From NCBI RefSeq assembly GCF_000766795.1, contig NZ_JPDS01000002.1:1307001-1371000 (forward strand): a stretch of DNA of 64,000 bases. Reading direction: 5' to 3'. Within the stretch, counting starts at the first letter, position 1. Each line of letters opens with the position of its first letter. This stretch comes from Polaribacter sp. Hel1_85. Lineage in GTDB: Bacteria > Bacteroidota > Bacteroidia > Flavobacteriales > Flavobacteriaceae. Position numbers and translations under genes: made by a program. The notes below the pieces were generated by a model. The model made no database searches. It saw nothing but the letters and a program-made list of their open reading frames with translations, and was not told the origin of the DNA. Below are positions 1-8,819 of this stretch, piece after piece.

Positions 1-297
1 ATCGATTCTTGCAATTGTCTTTTTTGCGCCTAAAGATTTACCAATTACAGAAATTGTAAAATTTGTGTTTTGGCTATCTGTAACTGCAATTAATAAATCT
101 GCAGAATCGATTCCTATTTCTTTTAATAACTTTATGGAAGTTGCATCACCTTTTTTGGTAATAACATCTAAATGATTATTAATATATTCAAGCTTTTCAC
201 CATCAAAATCTATGATGTAAGTATCTTGAGACTCGTAAGAAAGAAGTTTAGCCAAGTGAAAACCAACGTCTCCAGCACCAGCTATAATAATTTTCAT
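1..297 (-). CDS. trkA: TrkA, K+ uptake regulatory subunit (N-terminal part, runs off the window)
   Basis: Only the first 99 codons are present; the frame is open to the window edge. The reverse complement of 295-297 is the ATG, and the protein begins MKIIIAGAGDVGFHLAKLL, the N-terminal Rossmann strand with a GxGxxG dinucleotide-binding loop followed by an acidic beta-2 end (IIDFD). This is the RCK/TrkA-N fold, which binds NAD(H) on the cytoplasmic side of the Trk/Ktr potassium channel and gates it. The later text (ADLLIAVTDSQNTNFTISVIGK) fits the family. It diverges from the cytochrome gene at 485 across 187 bp in which I see no strong promoter match. Assignment rests on the N-terminal domain only, so another RCK-domain protein is possible. 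Confidence 0.85.
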   Translation of the reverse strand, partial: MKIIIAGAGDVGFHLAKLLSYESQDTYIIDFDGEKLEYINNHLDVITKKGDATSIKLLKEIGIDSADLLIAVTDSQNTNFTISVIGKSLGAKKTIARID

Positions 298-484
298 GTG
301 TTAAATATAGAATATAAAATACAAAGATATAAAGAGTTTTGCTGGAAATAACAATAAATGAAAGTTTTCAATTTTTTATAAATGCCTTTTATTTTTTTTT
401 TTGAAAAAAACTGACAATTATCTTTTTTTCTAGTGAATAGAAACTTTAGTTTTACTTTTACAATTTTTATAAAACACTTTCTAC

Positions 485-2734
485 GTGAAATTAAGATATA
501 TTTTTACTTCAGCTTCTTTTAAAATTTCATTATTATTAATGATTTCCTTTTCGTCTTGCGATAAAAAAACAGAATACAAAGAAGTAGAAAAGGATAAAGG
601 TGTTTTTCTTTCAGGTAAACTCATTCCAGATAGTCATTTTTTAGGTGATGAGAAATGTAAAGAATGTCATCAAGATCAGTTTAAAAAGTGGAAAGGTTCT
701 CATCATGATAAAGCAATGCAAATTGCAGATAGTTTAACAATTCTTGCAAATTTTAATGATGAAAAATTTACAAGTCAAGGTGTAACTTCTAGGTTTTACA
801 AAAAGGGAAAAGATTTTTATGTAAATACAGACGGACCAGATGGTAAAAATCACGATTATAAAATTGTTTACACTTTTGGTATTACACCTTTACAACAATA
901 TATTGTTCAATTTCCTGATGGTCATTACCAGTGTTTAAGAACAGCTTGGGATTCTGTTAAAAATAAATGGTTCGATTTATATCCAGATTTTAAAGTTGTG
1001 CATTCAGAATGGTTACACTGGTCTAGAGGAGGTTTAAATTGGAATAATATGTGTGCAGATTGTCATTCTACAAACGTTCGTAAAAACTACGATGAAAAAA
1101 CACATAGTTATGATACTGAATTTGCAATTATCAATGTAAACTGTGAAGCTTGTCATGGTTCAGGAAAACAACATGTTACTGATGTTGAAACAATGGGAGA
1201 AAACTATGTTTCTAACGGAAGTTTTCAAATGACAACAGAAACAGGGCCTAAAGAACTGGTAGATCAATGTGCACGTTGCCATATGAGAAGAGAACAATTT
1301 TCTGAAGCTTTTAATTTTGAAGGAACTATGTTAGATCATTATTATCCTCAATTATTAGAAGAAAGATTGTATCAAGCAGATGGGCAAATTTTAGATGAGG
1401 TATATGTATATGGTTCATTTACGCAGAGTAAAATGTATCAAAATGATGTTACTTGTACTAATTGTCATGATGCACATTCATTAAAACTAAAGTTTGATGG
1501 GAATAAATTATGTGCTCAATGTCATGTTCCAGAAAAATATGATACACCAAAACATCATGCTCATCCACAAAACACAGAATCTTCAAAATGTGTAAGTTGT
1601 CATATGCCAGGGCGTTTTTATATGGGGAATGATTTTAGACCAGATCATAGTTTTAGAGTGCCAAGACCAGATTTAAGTTTAAAATATGGAACGCCAAATG
1701 CGTGTTCTGGTTGTCATAAAGACAAAGATGATGCTTGGGCTGCAAAAAACTTTACAAAATTATTTGGAGCCGTAGATTCTATTCATTACTCAGAAAAATT
1801 AGCACCAGGAATTACAATGCAACCAAATGGACATGTAGGTTTAATTGAATTGATGAATGATTCACATCAACCAGAAATTGTAAGAGCATCAGCTACAAAA
1901 GTATTGTCTAATTACAATGCACAGAATTTTGTAGAACAATACATAACACTTTTAAATGATGATTCTGCTTTAGTAAGAGGAGCAAGTGTAGATGTTCTAA
2001 GTACAATAAATACTAAAGATTACAATTCTTATTTTTTACCATTGTTAGAAGATCCTAAAAGAAGTATTAGAGTAAAAGCTTTTTTCGGATTAGGAGCAAT
2101 GTCTGAAAACGAAATACCTGAAGTGTATAAAGAGAGTTATCAGAAAGTTAAAAAAGAGTTTTTCTTACATTTAAAAACAAATGCAGATTTTGTAGGAACA
2201 AGAATTAAAAAAGGTAATTATTATATTAAAGCAGGTAACTTAGAAAAAGGGATTGAAAGTTACGAAAGTGCTTTGGAAATTGATAATATTAACAATCAAA
2301 TTCGTGTGAATTTAGCAACGTTATATTATAATAATAAACAATACGTTAAGGCAGAAGAAGCATTTAAAACAGTAATTGAGCAAGAACCTCAATTTGGACC
2401 AGTTTATTATTCTCTTGCCTTAATGTATGCTGAGTTAAATAGAGTAGATGATGCTATAGTTCAACTTAAAAATGCTACAAAGTTAATGCCAGAAAACATA
2501 CGTGTTTATTATAATTTAGGGTTATTGTATGATAAGAAACAAGAGTATAAAAATGCTGAAAAAATTATAGTCTCAGGTTTAAAAGTAGATTCAACTAATG
2601 AAGGTTTACTATATGTTTTGGCATATGTGTACTCTAAATCAGACCAAAAAAACAAAGCAAAAAATATTGTGCAAAAACTAATTAATTTGTACCCAAATAA
2701 CCAACAATATAGAAGCTTTTTAAACCAATTATAA
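485..2734 (+). CDS. Octaheme c-type cytochrome lipoprotein with C-terminal HEAT-like and TPR repeats
   Basis: The 749-aa product starts at a GTG; this start is preferred because it supplies the export signal, ending in a lipobox (FSSC, Cys25). Eight CxxCH haem c sites are visible, with first Cys near residues 58, 190, 220, 262, 324, 343, 369 and 407. The architecture is cytochrome c554/NrfB-like multihaem repeats (about 55-430), a HEAT-like alpha-helical stretch (about 460-560) and several TPR units (about 570-745). Family knowledge: such proteins are periplasmic or outer-membrane-anchored electron carriers; the TPR tail suggests docking to a partner. Physiological donor and acceptor cannot be read from the sequence. 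It stands alone, 37 bp before radC. An in-frame ATG at 539 would remove most of the signal peptide. Confidence 0.85.
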   Translation: MKLRYIFTSASFKISLLLMISFSSCDKKTEYKEVEKDKGVFLSGKLIPDSHFLGDEKCKECHQDQFKKWKGSHHDKAMQIADSLTILANFNDEKFTSQGVTSRFYKKGKDFYVNTDGPDGKNHDYKIVYTFGITPLQQYIVQFPDGHYQCLRTAWDSVKNKWFDLYPDFKVVHSEWLHWSRGGLNWNNMCADCHSTNVRKNYDEKTHSYDTEFAIINVNCEACHGSGKQHVTDVETMGENYVSNGSFQMTTETGPKELVDQCARCHMRREQFSEAFNFEGTMLDHYYPQLLEERLYQADGQILDEVYVYGSFTQSKMYQNDVTCTNCHDAHSLKLKFDGNKLCAQCHVPEKYDTPKHHAHPQNTESSKCVSCHMPGRFYMGNDFRPDHSFRVPRPDLSLKYGTPNACSGCHKDKDDAWAAKNFTKLFGAVDSIHYSEKLAPGITMQPNGHVGLIELMNDSHQPEIVRASATKVLSNYNAQNFVEQYITLLNDDSALVRGASVDVLSTINTKDYNSYFLPLLEDPKRSIRVKAFFGLGAMSENEIPEVYKESYQKVKKEFFLHLKTNADFVGTRIKKGNYYIKAGNLEKGIESYESALEIDNINNQIRVNLATLYYNNKQYVKAEEAFKTVIEQEPQFGPVYYSLALMYAELNRVDDAIVQLKNATKLMPENIRVYYNLGLLYDKKQEYKNAEKIIVSGLKVDSTNEGLLYVLAYVYSKSDQKNKAKNIVQKLINLYPNNQQYRSFLNQL

Positions 2735-2771
2735 TTTTAGTTTCATTTTCGTATTTTTATAAAAAAAGAAT

Positions 2772-3458
2772 ATGGAAAAGTTAACCATTAAATCTTGGGC
2801 GCTAGATGATAGGCCAAGAGAAAAGTTGTTGGCAAAAGGAAAAACATCGCTTTCTGATGCAGAGTTAATAGCAATCTTAATTGGTTCTGGAAATAGACAA
2901 GAAAGTGCAGTTGCTTTATCAAAAAGAATTTTACAATCTGTTGATGGAAACATAAATGAACTTGCTAAATTATCCGCAGAAAAATTATCAACTTTTAAAG
3001 GAATAGGAGAAGCAAAAGCAATTACTATTATTACAGCTTTAGAATTAGGAAAAAGAAGGCAGTTAGAAATCGCTTTAGAGAAACCCAAAATTACAAGTAG
3101 TAAAGATGTTTTTAATGTAATGCAACCCGTTATTGGAGATTTAGAGCATGAAGAATTTTGGGTGCTTTTTTTAAATAATTCTAATAAAGTTTTATCTAAA
3201 TTTCAAATTAGCAAAGGAGGTCTAACAGCAACAGTTGTAGATATAAGATTACTGTTTAAAAGAGCATTAGAGTTAGCTTCTGTAGGTATAATTGTGTGTC
3301 ATAATCATCCATCAGGAAAATTAGAACCAAGTAATGCAGACAAACAACTTACTCAAAGAATTAAAGAAGCAGGAACTACTTTAGATATAAAACTCTTAGA
3401 TCATTTAATAATTACCGAAAAAGCGTATTTTAGCTTTGCAGATGAAGGTGTTTTGTAG
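2772..3458 (+). CDS. radC: RadC family JAB/JAMM-domain protein
   Basis: The 228-aa length is usual for chromosomal RadC. The N-terminal part (about 20-75) carries a helix-hairpin-helix-like segment (STFKGIGEAKA), and the C-terminal half is a JAMM/MPN+ metalloprotease-like domain: H177-x-H179-P-S-G with a downstream Asp190 (SNAD), the metal-binding signature. Despite its name, the family's biochemical role is unsettled; a DNA-repair function is historical and not established. It has its own small upstream gap (2735-2771) containing TATTTTTA, a 7/8 match to the Bacteroidota -7 element. It is not part of a mobile element here, unlike the anti-restriction RadC homologues. Confidence 0.92.
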   Translation: MEKLTIKSWALDDRPREKLLAKGKTSLSDAELIAILIGSGNRQESAVALSKRILQSVDGNINELAKLSAEKLSTFKGIGEAKAITIITALELGKRRQLEIALEKPKITSSKDVFNVMQPVIGDLEHEEFWVLFLNNSNKVLSKFQISKGGLTATVVDIRLLFKRALELASVGIIVCHNHPSGKLEPSNADKQLTQRIKEAGTTLDIKLLDHLIITEKAYFSFADEGVL

Positions 3459-3497
3459 TTAACAAAAAATCGATACTGTAAAATCATAATACATTAA

Positions 3498-4802
3498 ATG
3501 TTATTAGTTTACTCACATAAAGTTACTCCAAGGGTTCGTTATATTTTTAAGCATATTTTTACAAGAACGTTAATGATTCCTGTAGATTTTACGTCTAAAG
3601 TAGAAGAGTTTGTGGCTCATAATGGCCCAAAAATAACTTATACCAAAACACCTTTAGGAAATGAGTTTTTTGTAAAAAGTAATGATTTACTTTTTGAACA
3701 AGGAGTTAATGATATGGAAATAGTTATCCAAAAATGGGATGACGTTCCTTGTTTCTTTAAAACGGGACCAAAATCTGCGATTCCCTATGATATTTTTGCA
3801 GCAAGTTTTTATTTAATATCTAGGTACGAAGAATATCTCCCTCATGTAAAAGATTTTCATGGACGTTATACTGCAGAACAAAGTTTGGCGTTTAAATATC
3901 GTTTTTTAGAAAAGCCAGTTGTAGATATTTGGGCTTATAAATTATTAGATGCTTTAAAAGAAAAGTTTCCAGATTATGAGTATAAAAAACGTGAATATGA
4001 ATTTATTTCTACTGTAGACATAGATAATGCATATTGTTATAAATATAAAAGTTTAGTTAGAAGTGTTGGTGGTTTTTTAAATGATTTGGCACACTTTAGA
4101 CTCTTAAATGTATGGAGTAGATTTGCTGTTACATTCAATATTAAGAAAGACCCTTTTGATACTTTTCAGCAAATTATAGACATTAGAAAAGAAAGAAATA
4201 TTAAAACTATTTTCTTTTTCTTAATAGGTGATTATACCACTTTTGACACCAATGTTTCAGCATCAAAAAATAAGTATAGGTTACTTATTAAAGAGATGGT
4301 AGATTATGCCAAAGTTGGTTTGCATCCTTCTTATTTTACAATGAATAATGCAGAGTTATTAAAAAAAGAAAAAATAAGATTAGAGCATATTATTAATATG
4401 CCAATTCAAAGATCTAGACAGCATTATTTACGTTTTAGTTTGCCAGAAACGTATCAAAATTTAATAGACTTAGAAGTAGAGGAAGATTATTCTATGGGAT
4501 ATGCAAGTAATGTTGGCTTTAGAGCAAGTACTTGTACTCCTTTTTATTTTTACGATTTAGATTTTGAAATTCAAACTCCGCTTAAAGTATTTCCTTTTGC
4601 TTTAATGGATACTACTTTAAATGATTATATGAAGCTAACTCCAAGACAATCTTTAGGAAGAATTAGAGATTTAAAAAATGAAGTAAAAGCAGTAAATGGA
4701 ACTTTTATAACCTTGTTTCATAATGAAAGTTTAAGCGATTATTTACGATGGAAAGGCTGGAAACGTTTATACGATTCCATGATTAAAATAGCAATATCTT
4801 AA
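3498..4802 (+). CDS. Polysaccharide deacetylase-family protein (NodB-like, flavobacterial long form)
   Basis: This 434-aa protein has no clear signal peptide. An N-terminal region of about 165 residues (DUF7033-like in my reading) precedes a NodB-homology region: the Asp motif STVDIDNA at about 172-175, a His motif GLHPSYF near 275, and a late TLFHNESL near 410 that could supply the last catalytic His. Family members are metal-dependent carbohydrate esterases removing N- or O-acetyl groups from surface polysaccharide. The gene directly abuts the GNAT/FemAB-like gene (1 bp between stop and start), so the two are likely co-transcribed and act on the same envelope glycan. Whether the divergent active site is catalytic is not certain. 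Confidence 0.75.
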   Translation: MLLVYSHKVTPRVRYIFKHIFTRTLMIPVDFTSKVEEFVAHNGPKITYTKTPLGNEFFVKSNDLLFEQGVNDMEIVIQKWDDVPCFFKTGPKSAIPYDIFAASFYLISRYEEYLPHVKDFHGRYTAEQSLAFKYRFLEKPVVDIWAYKLLDALKEKFPDYEYKKREYEFISTVDIDNAYCYKYKSLVRSVGGFLNDLAHFRLLNVWSRFAVTFNIKKDPFDTFQQIIDIRKERNIKTIFFFLIGDYTTFDTNVSASKNKYRLLIKEMVDYAKVGLHPSYFTMNNAELLKKEKIRLEHIINMPIQRSRQHYLRFSLPETYQNLIDLEVEEDYSMGYASNVGFRASTCTPFYFYDLDFEIQTPLKVFPFALMDTTLNDYMKLTPRQSLGRIRDLKNEVKAVNGTFITLFHNESLSDYLRWKGWKRLYDSMIKIAIS

Positions 4803-4803
4803 T

Positions 4804-5667
4804 ATGATTGAATATATAAAAAGGAAGAATCTTAATGTTGAAAAATATGATGCTTGTATAGAAAATTCTATTCAATCTAGAATTTATGCATTTTCTTGGT
4901 ATTTAGATATTGTAGCAGACAATTGGGATGTTTTAGTCTTGGATAATTATAAAGCTGTTATGCCTATTCCTTGGAGAAAAAAGTTTTTTATAAAGTATGT
5001 AAGCCAGCCTTATTTTTGTCAACAATTGGGTGTTTTTTCAAAAGAAATAGTTTCAGAAGCATTACAAGAAAAGATGATAAACCACATTCCTAAAAAGTTT
5101 GTGAAAATTTCATTGAATTTTAATTCAGGTAATTTTTTGACTTATAAAATGAACTTAAAGAATAATTACCTGTTAAAAATTGAAAAAAAATATGAAAACA
5201 ATTATAAGAAGTTTACTAAAAACAGAAAAAGAGATTTAAAAAAAGCCATGCTATCAACTTTAACTTTTGAAGAAAATTTAGGAATAAAAGAGTTTTACGG
5301 TTTTTATTTATTAAACGATAAAAATTTTAGAAATTATATTTCTATGAAAGAAGTACTTCAAAATATTTTAAAATTAAACTCTAATGTAGTAAGGTGTTTT
5401 GGAATTAGAAGTAAAGAATGTTTAGTTGCATCTGTTTTACTACTAGATAATGGTAAAAGAATTACTTATTTAGTACCTGTTAGTAATGATTTTGGAAAAA
5501 AGAACGGAGCTTCTACTTTACTTATTACAGAGATTATAAAAAAATATAAAAGGAAAAATTGTTTTATTGATTTTGAAGGCTCTATGATTACTGGTGTAGC
5601 AAAATTTTATAAAAGTTTTGGCTCAGATAAAGAGAGTTATAGTGTTTTAACCAAGAGTATTTTTTAA
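4804..5667 (+). CDS. GNAT/FemAB-like acyltransferase
   Basis: The 287-aa protein resembles the two-lobed GNAT proteins of the FemAB/BioF2 group: an N-terminal lobe with conserved aromatic text (FSWYLDIVADNWDVLV, then SQPYFCQQLG) and a C-terminal lobe with an acyl-donor-site-like pattern (NDFGKKNGASTLLITEII) followed by CFIDFEGS. Members transfer acyl or aminoacyl groups to cell-wall or exopolysaccharide intermediates. Its tight linkage to the NodB-like gene suggests glycan decoration. Its 3' end overlaps the convergent acyltransferase gene by 4 bp (5664-5667), leaving no room for a terminator between the two converging transcripts. The precise substrate is unknown. Confidence 0.65.
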   Translation: MIEYIKRKNLNVEKYDACIENSIQSRIYAFSWYLDIVADNWDVLVLDNYKAVMPIPWRKKFFIKYVSQPYFCQQLGVFSKEIVSEALQEKMINHIPKKFVKISLNFNSGNFLTYKMNLKNNYLLKIEKKYENNYKKFTKNRKRDLKKAMLSTLTFEENLGIKEFYGFYLLNDKNFRNYISMKEVLQNILKLNSNVVRCFGIRSKECLVASVLLLDNGKRITYLVPVSNDFGKKNGASTLLITEIIKKYKRKNCFIDFEGSMITGVAKFYKSFGSDKESYSVLTKSIF

Positions 5668-6266
5668 TTTTTTTTTTGATATTTTTTATTATACTTTATT
5701 TTAATTATAGATTCTTTATAAGGTAAATTTTCTTTAATTACGCTACAAGGATTTCCTACTGCTATTGAATTTGATGGAATGTTTTTAGATACAATAGAGC
5801 CAGCACCAATAATTACATTATTTCCAATGTTTACTCCAGACAAAACAACACTATTTGCACCAATAAAAACATTATTTCCAATTACTATTGGTGGTGTTTT
5901 GGTGTGTTTAGAATGATTTGTATGTGAATGATTAGCAGAAATAACCTTAGAGCCAGTTCCAAAACCTACATTATTACCAATAATTAACCCATTGTTAGCT
6001 TGTATGTACACATTTGGGTTGTCTCCAGGATCACATAAAATACCTTTTTTAATATTTTTTGCAGCCAATACTTTTGAAGTAAAATGAACAGGCCAATTTG
6101 CTTTTGGGTTTAATCTAAATAATTTTTGTGGAATCCAAAAATGAAAAAATAAAATATAATATTTTTGATAACCATATTTGGGTCTAAAATAGTCTGAATA
6201 TAAAAAGTTTATTAAGTGTCCAAATAGTATAAAATCTAGTTTTTCAAATAATGATGGTTTTTTCAT
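5664..6266 (-). CDS. Left-handed beta-helix (hexapeptide-repeat) acyltransferase
   Basis: The 200-aa protein has the isoleucine-patch hexapeptide repeats of trimeric O-acetyltransferases: GLIIGNNVGFGTGSKV, then VIGNNVFIGANSVVL, then NIGNNVIIGAGSIV, ending in the usual AVGNPCSVI cap. A His-rich loop (SANHSHTNHSKH, about residues 108-120) lies where the catalytic His is found in this family. The C-terminal tail is strongly basic. It is the second gene of a two-gene minus-strand operon, overlapping the flippase upstream by 4 bp, so it probably acetylates the polysaccharide that the flippase exports. CoA-dependence is inferred from the family. Confidence 0.85.
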   Translation of the reverse strand: MKKPSLFEKLDFILFGHLINFLYSDYFRPKYGYQKYYILFFHFWIPQKLFRLNPKANWPVHFTSKVLAAKNIKKGILCDPGDNPNVYIQANNGLIIGNNVGFGTGSKVISANHSHTNHSKHTKTPPIVIGNNVFIGANSVVLSGVNIGNNVIIGAGSIVSKNIPSNSIAVGNPCSVIKENLPYKESIIKIKYNKKYQKKN

Positions 6267-7519
6267 ATAATTGATTGTTTTTTTATGATTTTTAAAAAAT
6301 AAAAAGCAAGAGTTAAATAACCTATACCACCTAAAAAGGAAAGTATATAAATAGTATATGTTAAATCATTTTTAACAAAGCCAATATAAAAAGCTATAAT
6401 ATTTACTATTAAAAGATATACATTAAAGAGTAAACTAATACTGTTTTTATCTAAAACAACCATAATATTACTAATTGGGCTAAAAGAAGATCTGCTTAAA
6501 ACTAAAAAGGATAATATTAAAAAATATAATCTTAAATTCACCCAGTTTTCGGTTAAAAACATTTCCAATATATAGATGCCAACCGTATTTATTAGCACTA
6601 AAAAAGTAAACATTGTTAACATATTAAATGTTATAATTTTTTTAGTAGCTTTAAATAGCTCTTTTTTTGAGGTTTGCATTAGGCTTGTAGCTCTTTCAAA
6701 ATATACAGTAGATATAGAAGATGATATAATAAAAAGTGGCATTGTTAAAATTTTTTGACTGAAGAAGTAAACACCAGCCTCTTGCAGACTAAAAAAAGCA
6801 TAAATAAATAAAGGAACTGATTGAGATGTTAAATTATTTATAAATCTAGAAGGCAGTAAATAAGTTAATATAGATTTGTTTTTTTTAATATTATTTTTAA
6901 CGATTGTATAATCTATTGGTTTAAAATATACTTTGTTTTTAAAACTGAAATATAAACTAACAATAAGTACAGAAATAAAGGAACTATAAACCAATCCATA
7001 GATTTTAAACTTCAGATAAAAAACAAACTGAAAAAAAATATTTATTAAAACTAAAAGTATTTTAGCAAAAGAAATTGGTGTAAATTTTTTGTAACTAGTT
7101 AAAAAATATTCATGTGTTTTATTATAGCTAAGAAGAATAGCACTTAAAATTGCTAATATTATAACACTATTTTCAATTGTTTTATAAAAAAAAACTCTAT
7201 GGAGCGGTATTAAAATTACTGAACCAAAAATGGTTATTATGGGTATCAGTAAAAAAAGAAAATTAAACCAGTGATTACTAATTATTTTGTCTTTACAGGT
7301 AACAATATAATTATCTAATTGTAATGAATTTAATATAGAAATTATAGAAGAAAAACTAATATATACACTTAAAACTCCATACGCCTCACTACCATATATT
7401 TTAGCAATAAAAATTGAACTAACAACTGCAATAATTTGTGCAATTAAAGTACCTTTAAACATTACCAAAATGTTTTTAATGAAAATAGATAACGGTTTTT
7501 TATTTATTTTTAGTTTCAA
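6263..7519 (-). CDS. Wzx-like polysaccharide flippase (MATE/MOP superfamily)
   Basis: The 418-aa product is almost wholly hydrophobic with about 12 predictable membrane segments separated by short Lys/Asn-rich loops, the size and layout of Wzx/RfbX-type lipid-linked oligosaccharide flippases in the inner membrane. The first segment (ILVMFKGTLIAQIIAVVSS) and the GSEAYGVLSVY text shortly after are typical of the family N-terminus. It overlaps the hexapeptide acyltransferase by 4 bp and diverges from yjjG 29 bp away. No glycosyltransferase or polymerase is near, so this is a small satellite of a polysaccharide locus elsewhere, or a decoration module. Family-level assignment is good; the substrate is unknown. 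Confidence 0.8.
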   Translation of the reverse strand: MKLKINKKPLSIFIKNILVMFKGTLIAQIIAVVSSIFIAKIYGSEAYGVLSVYISFSSIISILNSLQLDNYIVTCKDKIISNHWFNFLFLLIPIITIFGSVILIPLHRVFFYKTIENSVIILAILSAILLSYNKTHEYFLTSYKKFTPISFAKILLVLINIFFQFVFYLKFKIYGLVYSSFISVLIVSLYFSFKNKVYFKPIDYTIVKNNIKKNKSILTYLLPSRFINNLTSQSVPLFIYAFFSLQEAGVYFFSQKILTMPLFIISSSISTVYFERATSLMQTSKKELFKATKKIITFNMLTMFTFLVLINTVGIYILEMFLTENWVNLRLYFLILSFLVLSRSSFSPISNIMVVLDKNSISLLFNVYLLIVNIIAFYIGFVKNDLTYTIYILSFLGGIGYLTLAFYFLKIIKKQSII

Positions 7520-7548
7520 TTAAAAAGTTTTTTTCAAATATAATGTAA

Positions 7549-8235
7549 ATGAAAAACATACAACACGTCTTCTTTGACTTAGATCACACTTTATGGGATT
7601 TTGAAAAAAACTCAGATTTAACTTTTCAAAAAGTTTTTAGTATTAATAATATAAAAACAGATTTAAACTCTTTTTTAAAAGTATATAAACCTATTAATTT
7701 TAAATATTGGAAATTATATAGAGAGGAAAAGGTAACAAAAGATGAGTTAAGATATGGTAGGTTAAAAAATACTTTTGATACCATTAATTACACGATTTCT
7801 GATGAAACGATAACTCTAATTGCAGAACAATATATTGAATGTTTAGCAGATTTTAATCATCTTTTTGATGGAACCTTTGAAATATTAGATTATTTAAAAG
7901 AAAATTATAAATTACATATTATAACAAACGGATTTGAAGAAGTTCAAAGTAAAAAAATGATAAGTTCTAATATTTACCATTATTTTGATAAAGTAATTAC
8001 TTCAGAATCAGTGGGAGTAAAAAAGCCAAATCCAAAAGTATTTACCCATGCGTTAGATTTAGCAAGTGCAGATAAAGAAAATTCAATTATGATTGGAGAT
8101 AATTTAGAGGCCGATATTAATGGAGCTTTAAGCATAGGTATGAAAGCAATTCATTGCAATTTTGAAAATGAGATTGTAAAAAATGATGGATTTATTTCTA
8201 TTTCTTCTCTTTTAGAAATAAAACAATATCTTTAG
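7549..8235 (+). CDS. yjjG: YjjG family noncanonical pyrimidine nucleotidase (HAD hydrolase)
   Basis: The 228-aa length and all four HAD motifs fit: motif I FFDLDHTLWDF with the nucleophile Asp10 and acid/base Asp12, motif II ITNGFEE, motif III Lys in VKKPNPKVF, and motif IV MIGDNLEADING. The N-terminal Trp-Asp-Phe after motif I is characteristic of the YjjG subfamily, whose cytosolic members dephosphorylate dUMP and damaged pyrimidine nucleotides. The start lies only 29 bp from the divergent flippase start, so the two share a very compact promoter region. No obvious operon partner follows; the next gene starts 38 bp downstream but encodes an unrelated lipoprotein. Confidence 0.9.
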   Translation: MKNIQHVFFDLDHTLWDFEKNSDLTFQKVFSINNIKTDLNSFLKVYKPINFKYWKLYREEKVTKDELRYGRLKNTFDTINYTISDETITLIAEQYIECLADFNHLFDGTFEILDYLKENYKLHIITNGFEEVQSKKMISSNIYHYFDKVITSESVGVKKPNPKVFTHALDLASADKENSIMIGDNLEADINGALSIGMKAIHCNFENEIVKNDGFISISSLLEIKQYL

Positions 8236-8273
8236 CCTGTTAATCGTTTATAACAAAAATTACATTTTACAAA

Positions 8274-8819
8274 ATGACCCCCAAAAAAATATTTCCTTTT
8301 TTATGCTGCTTTTTTTTTATAGTTTCTTGTACAGATAATTTAGATTTTTCGCAAATAGAAGATTATAATGCTACTCCAGAATATACAACATCCTTAACAT
8401 ATTTTACAGTTTTACCTTTTCAGTTCTTTAATCAATTAGGAGTACAAGAAAATGAGAAGACAGATATTACTGATTTTAAAATTTTTGAAAACAGTTATTT
8501 TAGAGATAATTTGGTAAAAATTGATTTTAATGTCGAAATAAAAAACGAGTTTGATAGAGATTTTACAATTCAAATAGTTTTTTTAAATCAAAATAATTCG
8601 GCAACACATACATTTCAAGAAATAAATGTTAATGCAAATAATTTAGACTATAAATTTCAAGAAACAGTTGAGGTAAGTACTAATTCAAATGTAAAAAACA
8701 CAGTAAAGGTTAGAATAACTGTTAAAATTGTTAACTCTACTGTACAATTAGACCCTGCAGATACAAGTGAGTTTGAGTTTAAATCATCAGCAAAAATTTA
8801 CATAGATACAGATGCATAA
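8274..8819 (+). CDS. Hypothetical lipoprotein, first gene of an envelope operon
   Basis: The 181-aa product starts with a lipoprotein signal peptide (FPFLCCFFFIVSC), then an acidic, beta-rich body with no catalytic motif I can recognise. Its last 8 bp overlap the start of the DUF5723 gene, and that gene is followed 1 bp later by the frameshifted gene, so the three form one operon. TACATTTT at 8261-8268 is a 7/8 match to the -7 promoter element. The tight coupling suggests that the lipoprotein works with the predicted outer-membrane DUF5723 protein, perhaps as an accessory subunit; this is inference from context. Confidence 0.7.
   Translation: MTPKKIFPFLCCFFFIVSCTDNLDFSQIEDYNATPEYTTSLTYFTVLPFQFFNQLGVQENEKTDITDFKIFENSYFRDNLVKIDFNVEIKNEFDRDFTIQIVFLNQNNSATHTFQEINVNANNLDYKFQETVEVSTNSNVKNTVKVRITVKIVNSTVQLDPADTSEFEFKSSAKIYIDTDA

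Noticed and set aside
2729..3088. 119-codon open frame opposite radC
   Set aside because: Antisense shadow of an intact, well-recognised gene; no family match and composition driven by the radC codons.
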